Source of the DNA: Pedobacter quisquiliarum
GTDB lineage: Bacteria; Bacteroidota; Bacteroidia; Sphingobacteriales; Sphingobacteriaceae
Direction: 5' to 3'
Assembly (NCBI RefSeq): GCF_014642175.1
Contig: NZ_BMIL01000005.1
Location: 248,001-312,000 of the forward strand
Length of the DNA: 64,000 nt
In this document: positions 45,096 through 53,523 of the stretch, one piece after another
Numbering within the stretch: position 1 is the first letter of the stretch
Layout of the letters: every line of letters begins with the position of its first letter
The notes under the pieces: generated by a model
What the model saw: only the letters and a program-made list of their open reading frames with translations
Databases searched by the model: none
Told to the model about the DNA's origin: nothing
Program-made: the position numbers and the translations under genes

Positions 45096-45524
45096 CTAGC
45101 CTTTCTGCTGTAAACGGTCGCGATCTAATTCCTCCAATATGGTGCTAGAGCTTAAGGCCAAACTATGCATTCGCAGCCTGCAGCCTTCCTCCTGGGAAAA
45201 GAAATATCTGCCGAAAGCTTGGAAATGCGGCTTCAGTGCAGCACTGGATACACAATTTGTAAATTGTCCTGGACCCGCCTGAAATTGGGTGAAGCCCCGA
45301 AAACCCCGCTCTTTTGTGCAGGAAAGCGTGAAATTGCACACTATTCTGCTGCATACTGCCGAAAATATATTTTGTAGATTGCTCTGCAAATCAAAGTATT
45401 AAACACCGGCGCTCCGGTCAATTTTGCATCTTTTCGGGCGGCTCTACTCCAGAAGTTCTGCTGCGCCTAATGAGGCTTAATATTTGATGATGGCTGTTTA
45501 TTTATGGAGGATTAATGAAAGAAT
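45096..45524. other. Spacer between set C polymerase and the GNAT gene
   Basis: About 430 bases. Several short frames run on both strands over the same bases, but none has recognisable text. A CAATTT-GT-AAATTG palindrome lies near 45254. A TCAATTTTGCATC near 45418 resembles a -7 region but does not match TAnnTTTG. I see no gene. Confidence 0.45.
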
Positions 45525-46076
45525 ATGGAGTTTGAGGTTTATCTCAGGGCGTTTAAACCTGAAGACGCCGTTTTTATCAATGAATTACGGAAGAATAAAG
45601 CGATAGAAGAGAAAATTGGCGGCGTAACCAAATTCGTTTCCCTGGAACGCGAACAGCGCTGGGTGAATGACATCATCAACAACGACGACCCCAGAAATGG
45701 CTGGCTTGCCGTATGTGAGGTGGGTGGCAATGATGACATCATCGGCTATGCTTCTGTAAACGACATCGACTACCGCAATGGTACCTGCATCGGGGGTGGC
45801 ATAAAAGTGATTTCGCCAACACCCGGTAAATTCTATGGCCTTCAGGTCCTCTTACTCGGCATGCGCCACGCCTTTGAAGAACTGCGTATGGTGCGTTTTG
45901 CCGTTTTTGTGATGGAAGAGAACAAAGGTTCGCTTCGCATTATGGAACGTGCAGGACTGAAGCGTGAAGGCTTTCTCCGTAAATACATCTACAAAAACGG
46001 TGCACACCGTAATTGCTGGTTGCTGAGCATCACCGACGAGGAATACCGCGAGACCAAACAAAAATTCAATATATGA
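45525..46076 (+). CDS. GNAT-family N-acetyltransferase, sugar-amine type
   Basis: A 183-residue GNAT protein of the RimJ/PseH-like branch. VYLRAFKPEDAVFINELRKNK is the start and EREQRWVNDI the second block. IGYASVNDIDYRNGTCIGGGIKV is the acceptor strand, and ENKGSLRIMERAGLKREGFLR is the acetyl-CoA-binding motif region with the VMEENKGSLRIMERAGL core. The next gene, a sugar aminotransferase, starts inside its stop (ATGA). That coupling suggests it acylates the amino sugar made by the partner, by analogy with PseH, WecD and FdtC. It could also be a protein acetyltransferase, but context disfavors that. Confidence 0.82.
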   Translation: MEFEVYLRAFKPEDAVFINELRKNKAIEEKIGGVTKFVSLEREQRWVNDIINNDDPRNGWLAVCEVGGNDDIIGYASVNDIDYRNGTCIGGGIKVISPTPGKFYGLQVLLLGMRHAFEELRMVRFAVFVMEENKGSLRIMERAGLKREGFLRKYIYKNGAHRNCWLLSITDEEYRETKQKFNI

Positions 46077-47158
46077 TCCCCATTACCAAACCGTTTATGC
46101 CTCCTCAGGAGGAATATGCACATTATTTAAAAGGGATCTGGCAACGCCAATGGATCACCAACATGGGCCCGCTTTCCAGCAACCTCGAGCTGATCATCAA
46201 AGATTACCTCAAAGTGAATCACCTGCTGTATGTAACCAATGGCACCGTAGCACTAGAAATGGCGATGAAAGGCCTGGAACTGCAAGGAGAGGTGATTACC
46301 ACTGCTTTCTCCTTCGTAGCCACCACCAGCAGCATCGTTTGGGCAGGCTGTCAACCGGTATTCGTAGACATTGATGCCGAGTCGCTGAACATCGATCCGA
46401 CGAAGATCGAAGCGTCCATCACCGATAAAACCTGCGCCATCCTGGCTACGCACGTCTACGGCAATCCATGCGATGTGGAAGCCATAGATGCCATCGCCAA
46501 AAAACACAACCTTAAAGTTATTTACGACGGTGCCCATGCCTTTGGCGTGCAGGTAAACGGCCAGTCCATATTCAACTATGGCGACGTTTCCATCTGCAGC
46601 CTCCATGCCACCAAGTTGTACCACTCTATAGAAGGGGGACTGATCATGACCAATGATCCGGAATTCCTGAAAAAACTGGCGCTGATGCGCAACTTCGGCT
46701 TTAATGGTCCGGAAGCCTTCGCCGCACTGGGCATTAACGGTAAAAACTCGGAATTTCATGCCGCCATGGGTCTGGTGAACATTACGCACCTGCCGGAAAT
46801 TATGGAAAAACGCCAGACCATCAGCGACCGCTACGACCGCAACTTGCAAGGGCTTCGGGCGAAACGTCCGACCTGGCATGCACAATCGGCCAATAACTAC
46901 GCCTACTATCCGCTTGTATTTGAAGACATGCAGCTCATGCTGAACTGTATGGAATACCTGAAGGTGAATGAAATCTTTACCCGCCGGTATTTTTATCCAT
47001 CCCTGGCCAGCTCATTACCGTATATGGAGTATAAGAAGCTTGAAGTGACAGAAGACATCTCGAGCAGGGTGCTCTGCCTGCCGCTGTATTGCGATCTGAC
47101 CACCGAAGAAGTTGATTTGATTAGTCGTTTGATGCTGCGTGTGCAGAATAATTCGTAG
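46073..47158 (+). CDS. DegT/DnrJ-family sugar aminotransferase, VioA-like
   Basis: From ATG 46073 the protein has 361 residues. MIPITKPFMPP, RQWITNMGPLSSNLE and YVTNGTVALEMAMKGLEL open the PLP fold. D152 in IYDGAHAFG binds the ring nitrogen and K181 in CSLHATKLYHSIEGG is the Schiff-base lysine. NSEFHAAMGL is the active-site loop from the partner subunit. The text is close to VioA, the dTDP-4-keto-6-deoxyglucose aminotransferase for dTDP-viosamine, as I remember it. Its substrate would then be the RmlB product. The frame from 46013 would add 20 residues overlapping the GNAT gene, so it is rejected. Family secure; VioA role inferred. Confidence 0.85.
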   Translation: MIPITKPFMPPQEEYAHYLKGIWQRQWITNMGPLSSNLELIIKDYLKVNHLLYVTNGTVALEMAMKGLELQGEVITTAFSFVATTSSIVWAGCQPVFVDIDAESLNIDPTKIEASITDKTCAILATHVYGNPCDVEAIDAIAKKHNLKVIYDGAHAFGVQVNGQSIFNYGDVSICSLHATKLYHSIEGGLIMTNDPEFLKKLALMRNFGFNGPEAFAALGINGKNSEFHAAMGLVNITHLPEIMEKRQTISDRYDRNLQGLRAKRPTWHAQSANNYAYYPLVFEDMQLMLNCMEYLKVNEIFTRRYFYPSLASSLPYMEYKKLEVTEDISSRVLCLPLYCDLTTEEVDLISRLMLRVQNNS

Positions 47159-47161
47159 TTA

Positions 47162-48055
47162 ATGAAGGTATCGGTTTGTGTAATAACATATAATCACGAA
47201 GCCTATATTGAGGCTTGCCTGCAGGGGATTGTAAGTCAGGTGCTTGATGCAGACTACGAAATTGTGATTGGCGATGACTGCTCGGCCGACGGTACCCTGG
47301 CGATCCTGAAGAGATATGCTGCGGAATACCCCGAGAAGATCAAACTGATTGCGGGCACCAGCAACGTGGGCATGACCGCGAATGGACTGCGGACCTTTGC
47401 GGCCTGCTCCGGTGAATACCTGGCGATTTGTGAAGGTGACGACTACTGGACGGATCCGAACAAGCTGCAACGTCAGGTGGATTTTCTGGATGCCAATCCG
47501 GGCTATAGCATGGTTGCAGAAAACGGCCTCGTGATAGATACCACCCGAGGAATTGAACACCCTTTTAATACCATTGAGGAGCGGGACCTGGAAATACACC
47601 ACCTGCTGGCGCGCCGGCAATTCCCGACCGCTTCTGTACTGCTGCGCAGGGGTCTGCTGGATGCTTCCCTGCTGAATTATAAGTTTAGCGCCGATACTTT
47701 CCTGTGGTGCTTCCTGGCGCAAAAGGGCAAGATTCGTTACTTACCGATACTTTCTTCCGTGTACCGCAAGGGTACGCATGGCATTGTGCTTTCATCAGAT
47801 AAGCTGGAATGGGCTTTCCTGATGGAGAAGTGGAACAACGATATTGCTCAGATTCTGCCGAAAGGCTTTGATCAGGAGCTGCTGAAACGCAGGAACTACA
47901 CGGAGTTTATCAAGGTATTCTTCTTCTGTGCCAATCGCGGCGACCTGAAGAAAGCGATGCTTTCATTGAAGAAGTGTTTCAAATATCAGCCGATGCGTAC
48001 TGCGCAGGCTGTGTCGAAGTTCTTGTATCGCAAAATTACGGTATCATCGAAGTGA
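47162..48055 (+). CDS. GT2-family glycosyltransferase
   Basis: A 297-residue family 2 enzyme. VSVCVITYNHEAYIEACLQGI and IVIGDDCSADGT are the nucleotide site. CEGDDYWTDPNKLQ holds the GDDYW metal motif typical of this capsule branch. The middle FPTASVLLRRG and FLWCFLAQKGKIRYL are the acceptor side. It lies three bases after the aminotransferase, so it may add the amino sugar. It is the last gene of the polysaccharide locus; a long repeat-filled spacer follows. Confidence 0.88.
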   Translation: MKVSVCVITYNHEAYIEACLQGIVSQVLDADYEIVIGDDCSADGTLAILKRYAAEYPEKIKLIAGTSNVGMTANGLRTFAACSGEYLAICEGDDYWTDPNKLQRQVDFLDANPGYSMVAENGLVIDTTRGIEHPFNTIEERDLEIHHLLARRQFPTASVLLRRGLLDASLLNYKFSADTFLWCFLAQKGKIRYLPILSSVYRKGTHGIVLSSDKLEWAFLMEKWNNDIAQILPKGFDQELLKRRNYTEFIKVFFFCANRGDLKKAMLSLKKCFKYQPMRTAQAVSKFLYRKITVSSK

Positions 48056-48660
48056 GGTTATTTGAGGTTTCGGGTGTTATAAGGCGTGTTGCGGTGTAGC
48101 ATGTTTTAGTTACCATCTCCGAGAATAGGTGTAGGAGTCGATTTGAGATTTCAATCAGTTGCCACCAGACTCCACACTATACGCTTGTCTTCAAACCAGT
48201 AACGAACCATCACGATTATCACAGAATCAGCAAGCGCGATATAGAAAGCTGGAAATACATTGCGTATTCAAGTATAGCTTATAGCTTTTTTCAAGTCATG
48301 TCTGATTTCATGTGTTACAGGGCGCCAAGATCACTTAGATGTTTTTAAAGTAATTTCTGATCTCAAACATTGCATTGCGTATTCAAGTATAGCTTGTTTC
48401 AGATTGCTGTACTTTTAAAATAGGTGTCTTTGAAGTGAATCTAGTTATTATGCGTTGCAGTGCGTGTTCGAGTATAGCTTTCTTCATGTTATTTGAGCTT
48501 TCAGGTATTGCAAGGCGATACAATAATTGATGGCGCCTTTGATTAACTTCTGATTTCATGTGTTGTGAGGCGATTAGGGATAGCTTGTTTCAGGTTGCTG
48601 CATCCCTAGAATAGGCTTCTAAATTTATTTGAGATTTCAGGTGTTGCATGGCTTGAATCT
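48056..48660. repeat. Degenerate repeats, unit about 85-115 bases, in a 650-base spacer
   Basis: The spacer repeats two word families. GCGTATTCAAGTATAGCTT occurs identically near 48262 and 48377 (115 apart), with a variant at 48462 (TGCGTGTTCGAGTATAGCTT) and a partial near 48580 (ATAGCTTGTTTCAGG). A TTTCA(g/t)GTGTTGCA-like word occurs near 48062, 48303, 48493, 48551 and 48629. The copies differ at many places, so the array is old. There is no coding potential. It marks the end of the polysaccharide locus and precedes the SGNH gene at 48707. Confidence 0.7.
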
Positions 48661-48706
48661 TTGATTTTTGTTCTAATTTACACGCTGAAAAATTGAAGCT
48701 TATATT

Positions 48707-49399
48707 ATGAAACCTTCCCGTATCCTCATATTCGTATTGATCTTTATGGCTGTTCAAACTGCACAGGCTCAGCAAAATGACGACTGGCCAAATCTGAAGA
48801 AATATCGCGAGGCGAATGCCAAGCTTAGTGCCCCGGCCGCGAACGAGCAGCGTGTGGTTTTTATGGGGAACTCCATCACCGAAGGCTGGATCAATCAACG
48901 TCCGGAATTCTTTAACGGTCGCCCGTACATCAACCGCGGGATTGGCGGACAAACCACGCCGCAGATGCTGATTCGCTTTCGCGCAGACGTGGTTGCACTA
49001 AAGCCTAAAGTGGTCGTGCTCCTTTGCGGCATCAACGACATTGCAGGAAATACCGGTCCTTCCACCCTGGAGATGATTGAAGATAACATCGCCTCCATGA
49101 CCGAAATCGCACTGGCCAACAACATAAAAGTGGTCCTGTCTTCGGTACTGCCTGCATACGATTTCCCTTGGCGCCCCAACATGGAGCCTGCGCCCAAAGT
49201 AATGGCCCTGAATAAATGGATTAAAGCCTACGCTGCCCAGAAGAAAGTGGTTTACCTGGATTACTTTTCTGCAATGGTGGATGAACGTAACGGCATGAAA
49301 TCGATCTATCATACCGATGAAGTGCATCCGAACAAAGCTGGTTATGCCGTGATGGAACCCCTTGTAGAACAAGCCATCAAAAAAGCATTAAAGCAGTAA
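48707..49399 (+). CDS. Secreted SGNH/GDSL-family hydrolase
   Basis: A 230-residue protein with a signal peptide (ILIFVLIFMAVQTAQAQ). Block I VVFMGNSITEGW has the nucleophile S56, block II INRGIGGQTTPQM the oxyanion Gly, block III LLCGINDIAG the Asn, and block V YHTDEVHPNKAGY the Asp and His. This is the acyl/acetyl esterase type common next to glycan genes in Bacteroidota. It might de-acylate exported polymer, which is only inferred from position. A weak terminator follows at 49417. Confidence 0.92.
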   Translation: MKPSRILIFVLIFMAVQTAQAQQNDDWPNLKKYREANAKLSAPAANEQRVVFMGNSITEGWINQRPEFFNGRPYINRGIGGQTTPQMLIRFRADVVALKPKVVVLLCGINDIAGNTGPSTLEMIEDNIASMTEIALANNIKVVLSSVLPAYDFPWRPNMEPAPKVMALNKWIKAYAAQKKVVYLDYFSAMVDERNGMKSIYHTDEVHPNKAGYAVMEPLVEQAIKKALKQ

Positions 49400-49416
49400 A
49401 ATGCCCTGGATTGTCG

Positions 49417-49440
49417 CCCGCAATATCCTGCGGTAGTTTT
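49417..49440 (+). terminator. Possible intrinsic terminator after the SGNH hydrolase
   Basis: CCGCA pairs with TGCGG around a six-base loop, followed by TAGTTTTTT. The stem is short, so confidence is limited. Confidence 0.45.
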
Positions 49441-49563
49441 TTGATAATCCCTCCGGATCATTTTGCACCTTTCCATATTTTAGGAATTATTATCGTATTT
49501 TAGTGTCTTAAATGTTGCCGTGTCTCCATATATTCAACATCAAACTAAAGGTCTTTTACTACA

Positions 49564-51543
49564 ATGACAGCGTTTCCAAAGCCCCAAGATGCGGCGAGAC
49601 TGCATAGCGCAGTGCTTGAACTGGAAATTCTGAATTCTCCTGAAGAAGGGGATTTTGACCAGATGAGTTTATTGGCCGCTTTGCTTTGTGAAGCGCCCAT
49701 GGCCATGATCGGCTTCCGCAATATGGACCAGATCTGGTATAAGAGCCGGCACGGCATGTCCGCCTTTACGGAACAGTCCGTGCGCCCATTGCAGGACGAT
49801 CAGCAACAATCGCTGATCCTTGAAGATGCAAGGACCGACCCACGTACAGCAGCACACCCCATGGTGGTGGCACTGGACATCCATGCACTGGCCGTCGTGC
49901 CGTTGCTTAATGCAGAGGGATTGGCGATTGGTCATCTGGCCGTTGCCGACAATAAAGCGCGGACATTCAGTCCACATCAACTCCAGGGGCTGGAGATTAT
50001 GGCGGGGCAGCTGATCAATATGCTTAGCTGCAGGCAGCTGCGACAGGAACATGCTAAAAACAGGCTGGCGAATGAAGCCGGACTGAAAGAGATTATAGAC
50101 ATTTTTGAAGATGCGGTAGATGCCGTCTACATGCTGGATGCAGAATTGAGAATTCGTAGCTGGAACCAACGCGCGGCAGAGCTATTTGGCTGGCCGGAAG
50201 AAGCGGTGAAGGGCAGGTTTTTTCATGAGGCAATTATACCGGAGCGGAATCATAATAATTTCGTGAAGGTTCGTAATCAGCATGTGAAGGATGGCTTACC
50301 CAAGCAGAACTTTGAAATGGTGCTGCGCCGTAGCGACGGTACAGAGTTTAGTTCCACCCTGGGCGTTTCACCAACCTACATCAATGGTGCGTTGTACTAC
50401 ATCATCACGGCCAGGGAGCTGACCGACAGGCGCATCATCACCCGTGAACTGGAAAAACAAAAGTTGTTCTACGAGAACATTCTAAATAAAATACCTACTG
50501 ACATCGCCGTGTTCGATCTGGATCACCGCTATGTATTTGTAAACCCCGGTGCCATTAAGGATCCGAAGCTGCGCAAAAAGATCATCGGCATGGATGATTT
50601 TGAATATGCCAGATTCAGAGGCCGGGATGAAAATGTTGCCCGCAAAAGGCGTGAGCAGTTCCTGGAAGCTAAACAAACTGGGAAAGTGGTGCGCTGGGAA
50701 GATAGTATCAAAAATCCGCAGGGACAGACGGTCACCGTGCTGAGAAGGATTTTTCCGGTACACGATGAGGAAGGCGAACTGGTGCTCTTCATCGGTTTCG
50801 GTATTGACATTACAGAAAGAAAATTATTAGAAGAAAAGCAGTCGGTTATGATGAAGCAGCTCTCTGCTCAGAATACCCAACTGCTTGACTTCTGCAACAT
50901 CGTTTCTCATAACCTGCGTGGACCGCTGATTAACATGTCTATGCTGGTGGAATTTATTGAAGAAAGTAACGACTATGATGAAATTAAACTGTTGACTTCT
51001 AAGCTGAAGCCGGTTATTGACAGTTTAAATACGACCTTTAATGAACTTGTCGAATCTATACAGGTTCGCCAGGATATGGAGGTAGCCACCGAGGAAATCG
51101 TGCTGCAGGATTATCTGCAACGGACACTGGATGGCCTGAAAATGGAAATTAATAAGACAGAAGCTGAAATCATCGTTAACTTTGACGACGCGCCGGTGGT
51201 CAATTATCCACCGAAATACCTAAGCAGTATTTTTCATAACCTGGTTAGCAATGCCCTGAAATACCGCTCTCCGGACCGAAAACCCCGGATAGAACTGAGC
51301 ACCAGAAAGAACCCGAACTCGGTGTTGCTGATGGTGCGCGATAACGGTCTGGGCATTGACCTGATGAAGCACAAAGACAATGTTTTTAAAATAGGAAAGG
51401 TGTTTCATAAACACCCGAATGCGAAAGGCTTAGGCTTATATATGACAAAGACACAGATTGAGGCAATGGGTGGAAAGATCTGGGTAGAGAGTACTGCAGA
51501 CCAGGGAGCAGTTTTTTATATCGTATTTAATAATCAACAGTAA
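49564..51543 (+). CDS. GAF-PAS-PAS sensor histidine kinase (cytoplasmic)
   Basis: A 659-residue protein with no membrane helix. An N-terminal GAF-like domain covers about 15-165, followed by a PAS domain (EDAVDAVYMLDAELRIRSWNQRAAELFGWPEEAVKGR) and a second PAS domain near 300-415 (FDLDHRYVFVNPGAI). The phosphoacceptor is H449 in FCNIVSHNLRGPLINMS, an HNLRGP box usual in Bacteroidota. HNLVSNALKYRSPDRKP, VRDNGLGIDL and GLGLYMTKTQIEAMGG form the ATPase. Its partner is the receiver gene five bases downstream. The sensed signal is unknown. Related GAF text occurs in the partial gene at 62999. Confidence 0.92.
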   Translation: MTAFPKPQDAARLHSAVLELEILNSPEEGDFDQMSLLAALLCEAPMAMIGFRNMDQIWYKSRHGMSAFTEQSVRPLQDDQQQSLILEDARTDPRTAAHPMVVALDIHALAVVPLLNAEGLAIGHLAVADNKARTFSPHQLQGLEIMAGQLINMLSCRQLRQEHAKNRLANEAGLKEIIDIFEDAVDAVYMLDAELRIRSWNQRAAELFGWPEEAVKGRFFHEAIIPERNHNNFVKVRNQHVKDGLPKQNFEMVLRRSDGTEFSSTLGVSPTYINGALYYIITARELTDRRIITRELEKQKLFYENILNKIPTDIAVFDLDHRYVFVNPGAIKDPKLRKKIIGMDDFEYARFRGRDENVARKRREQFLEAKQTGKVVRWEDSIKNPQGQTVTVLRRIFPVHDEEGELVLFIGFGIDITERKLLEEKQSVMMKQLSAQNTQLLDFCNIVSHNLRGPLINMSMLVEFIEESNDYDEIKLLTSKLKPVIDSLNTTFNELVESIQVRQDMEVATEEIVLQDYLQRTLDGLKMEINKTEAEIIVNFDDAPVVNYPPKYLSSIFHNLVSNALKYRSPDRKPRIELSTRKNPNSVLLMVRDNGLGIDLMKHKDNVFKIGKVFHKHPNAKGLGLYMTKTQIEAMGGKIWVESTADQGAVFYIVFNNQQ

Positions 51544-51548
51544 GGGAT

Positions 51549-51938
51549 ATGAAACGGGTTTGGTTGATTGATGATGATGAAGTGTTCGTATTCTTAACGA
51601 AAAAGTTAATAGCACAAACCGAGCAGGCGGTAATTCTGGAGACCTACATTAATGGGCAGGAAGCGATTGACCGCCTTCGGGAGATTTCTGCTGATGAATC
51701 TGCACTGCCCGATTTAGTATTGCTGGATCTGAATATGCCCGTGATGGATGGCTGGGAATTTCTGAATGCCTTTCAGGAGGTGGAATTTAGTGCTCCTGAC
51801 AAAATTCATTTATATATTGTGACCTCTTCCATTTCACCATACGAAGTGGAAAGGGCCAAGCAGATTCCTGCAGTGCAGGAGTTTATTGTGAAGCCCATGG
51901 TGAAACAAAAGTTCGTAGAATTAATTAGCGCCTTATAA
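51549..51938 (+). CDS. Single-domain response regulator (receiver only)
   Basis: A 129-residue CheY-like protein. D8-D10 form the acidic pocket, D60 in LVLLDLNMPVMDGW is the phosphate acceptor, the TSS text is the conserved Thr/Ser and VKPM holds the Lys. There is no output domain. It follows the kinase by five bases and must be its target, as in other Bacteroidota kinase/receiver pairs. Downstream partner unknown. Confidence 0.94.
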   Translation: MKRVWLIDDDEVFVFLTKKLIAQTEQAVILETYINGQEAIDRLREISADESALPDLVLLDLNMPVMDGWEFLNAFQEVEFSAPDKIHLYIVTSSISPYEVERAKQIPAVQEFIVKPMVKQKFVELISAL

Positions 51939-51945
51939 TACATAC

Positions 51946-53106
51946 ATGTTTGAACATCAGACGATAAACTTTGATATTTTAAAACAACGGGCTTTCAATC
52001 TTCGCTGGGCTACTGTCCCGGAAGGTGTGATTCCCTTAACTGCTGCAGACCCCGACTATCCGAGTGCACCGGAAATTGCGGAAGCCATCATCCGCTTTAC
52101 CAAAGACCGCTATCTATCTTATGGGCCGCCAGCAGGCTTACCGGAATTCAAGGAAAGCGTGGCCCGGTTCTTCCAGGAAAAACGTCAGATTCCAACATCG
52201 CCAGAACTCCTGTTTCCCGTAGATAGTGCCGCCTTCGGCATTTACCTGATCTGCAAAGCATTTCTGGAAGCCGGTGACGAGGCGATTGTATTTGATCCGG
52301 TAGACTTCCTGTTCCGCTACTCAGTGGAAAATGTGGGTGCAACTGCAATTCCCTTTGCGATTCCGCCAGGAGATACCCCGGTCGACTTTGATCACCTGGA
52401 GCATTTAATCAACAAGAACACAAGAATGATTTGTCTGTGTAATCCACTGAACCCCACGGGGAAGGTGTTTACCAAGGCAGAACTGACCCATATCGGCGAA
52501 CTCGCCGTTAAACATAACCTGGTGATCCTCTCAGATGAGATCTGGAGTGACATCGTTTTTACCCCTAATGTTTTTACAAGCATTGCATCCATCAATGAAG
52601 AGATCCGCAACCAGACGGTGACCGTAACCGGTTACAGTAAATCTTATGGGTTGGCAGGGCTTCGCATCGGCACCGTGGTGGCATCTAATCAGGCGCATTA
52701 TGAGCGGTTGTTTGAAGCTTCTCTGCACACCTCCACGATCCATGGCGCAAATGTGCTGTCGCAGGTGGCGGTCGTTGCCGCACTGGATGAATGTGGCTAC
52801 TGGCTGGATGGCTTTGTTTCGCATCTGCAAGCAATGCGCGACCTGATTACCGGCGGCCTGAACAGCATTGAGGGCTTCTCCTGTAAATCGCCGGATGGCT
52901 GCTATGTGGCCTTCACGGACATCCGCGGTACCGGGAAATCCAGCGCTGAAATGGCGGAACTGTTGCTCAAGGAAGCGAAAGTTGCTGTTGTGCCGGGTTC
53001 CAAGCAGTGGTTCGGCGCTGGGGCAGAGGGTTATATCCGCATGAGCTTCGCTACATCGGCAGATGTGATTTCGGAAGCACTGCAGCGTATCAAACAAACT
53101 TTATAG
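51946..53106 (+). CDS. Class I/II PLP-dependent aminotransferase
   Basis: A 386-residue fold-type I enzyme. LTAADPDYPSAPEIAEAI and YGPPAGLPEFKESVARFF start it. NPLNPTGK (167-174) and D198 in LSDEIWSDIVF bind the cofactor. K232 in GYSKSYGLAGLRIG is the Schiff-base lysine, and GYIRMSFATS near the end has the carboxylate-binding Arg. It resembles aspartate-type/alanine aminotransferases and also PatB/MalY lyases, so the exact reaction is open. It lies eight bases after the receiver gene, so it may share its transcript. Confidence 0.85.
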   Translation: MFEHQTINFDILKQRAFNLRWATVPEGVIPLTAADPDYPSAPEIAEAIIRFTKDRYLSYGPPAGLPEFKESVARFFQEKRQIPTSPELLFPVDSAAFGIYLICKAFLEAGDEAIVFDPVDFLFRYSVENVGATAIPFAIPPGDTPVDFDHLEHLINKNTRMICLCNPLNPTGKVFTKAELTHIGELAVKHNLVILSDEIWSDIVFTPNVFTSIASINEEIRNQTVTVTGYSKSYGLAGLRIGTVVASNQAHYERLFEASLHTSTIHGANVLSQVAVVAALDECGYWLDGFVSHLQAMRDLITGGLNSIEGFSCKSPDGCYVAFTDIRGTGKSSAEMAELLLKEAKVAVVPGSKQWFGAGAEGYIRMSFATSADVISEALQRIKQTL

Positions 53107-53186
53107 TAGCGTAATATAGGGCCTGAACGGCGATGCGGTTATTTCCAGATAGGGATAATGCGCAGGGTTGAGGGTTTTACATTACG

Positions 53187-53440
53187 TTTAGAACTTGTTT
53201 ATTGCAGCGGTTTGAAGGGTGTAGTTCGTGAAGAATAAGCAGGACAGGTTAGCGGGTGGTTCATTAGTGCAATTGATTAAAAGGTCTTCTAAGCTGAAGT
53301 TCGTGTAGAACTTGATGATTGCAAGAAGTTCAGGGGTCAATTCGTGAAAAACTAAGCAGGTACGTTAAAGGGCAATTCATTAGTGAAGAGCAGATTAGCA
53401 GGGTAGCTTTTAGGAGTGCAGTTCGAGTAGAAAGATTAGC
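53187..53440. repeat. Degenerate direct repeat of about 116 bases, two copies and a fragment
   Basis: In a spacer of about 415 bases, TAGAACTTG occurs at 53189 and 53306, TTCGTGAA with (A)TAAGCAGG-like text at 53225 and 53341, and GG(n)TTCATTAGTG near 53258 and 53374, each 116-117 apart. A shortened third copy (GTTCGAGTAG, AGATTAGCAGG) begins near 53421. Copies are diverged and not coding. No terminator or promoter match was seen elsewhere in the spacer. Confidence 0.7.
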
Positions 53441-53523
53441 AGGGGAAGGTCCAGAACAACATTCCTTTCAAATATAATTGGCGCATTGCGTCTCATGTTA
53501 AGGACAGAGTTGAATTTTAGCAG

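Noticed and set aside
45096..45389. Overlapping short frames on both strands in the gap before the GNAT gene
   Set aside because: They cover the same bases on opposite strands and none has motif, signal peptide or promoter support.
46253..46885. 210-residue open frame on the minus strand inside the aminotransferase gene
   Set aside because: It lies wholly opposite a clear PLP enzyme gene and its product has no recognisable motif; G+C-rich codons of the real gene leave the antisense frame open.
47159..47722. 187-residue open frame opposite the GT2 gene at 47162
   Set aside because: Antisense to a well-supported glycosyltransferase; no family text.
52531..53097. 188-residue open frame opposite the class I/II aminotransferase
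   Set aside because: Shadow of the real gene; no motif, no promoter, composition typical of antisense frames.
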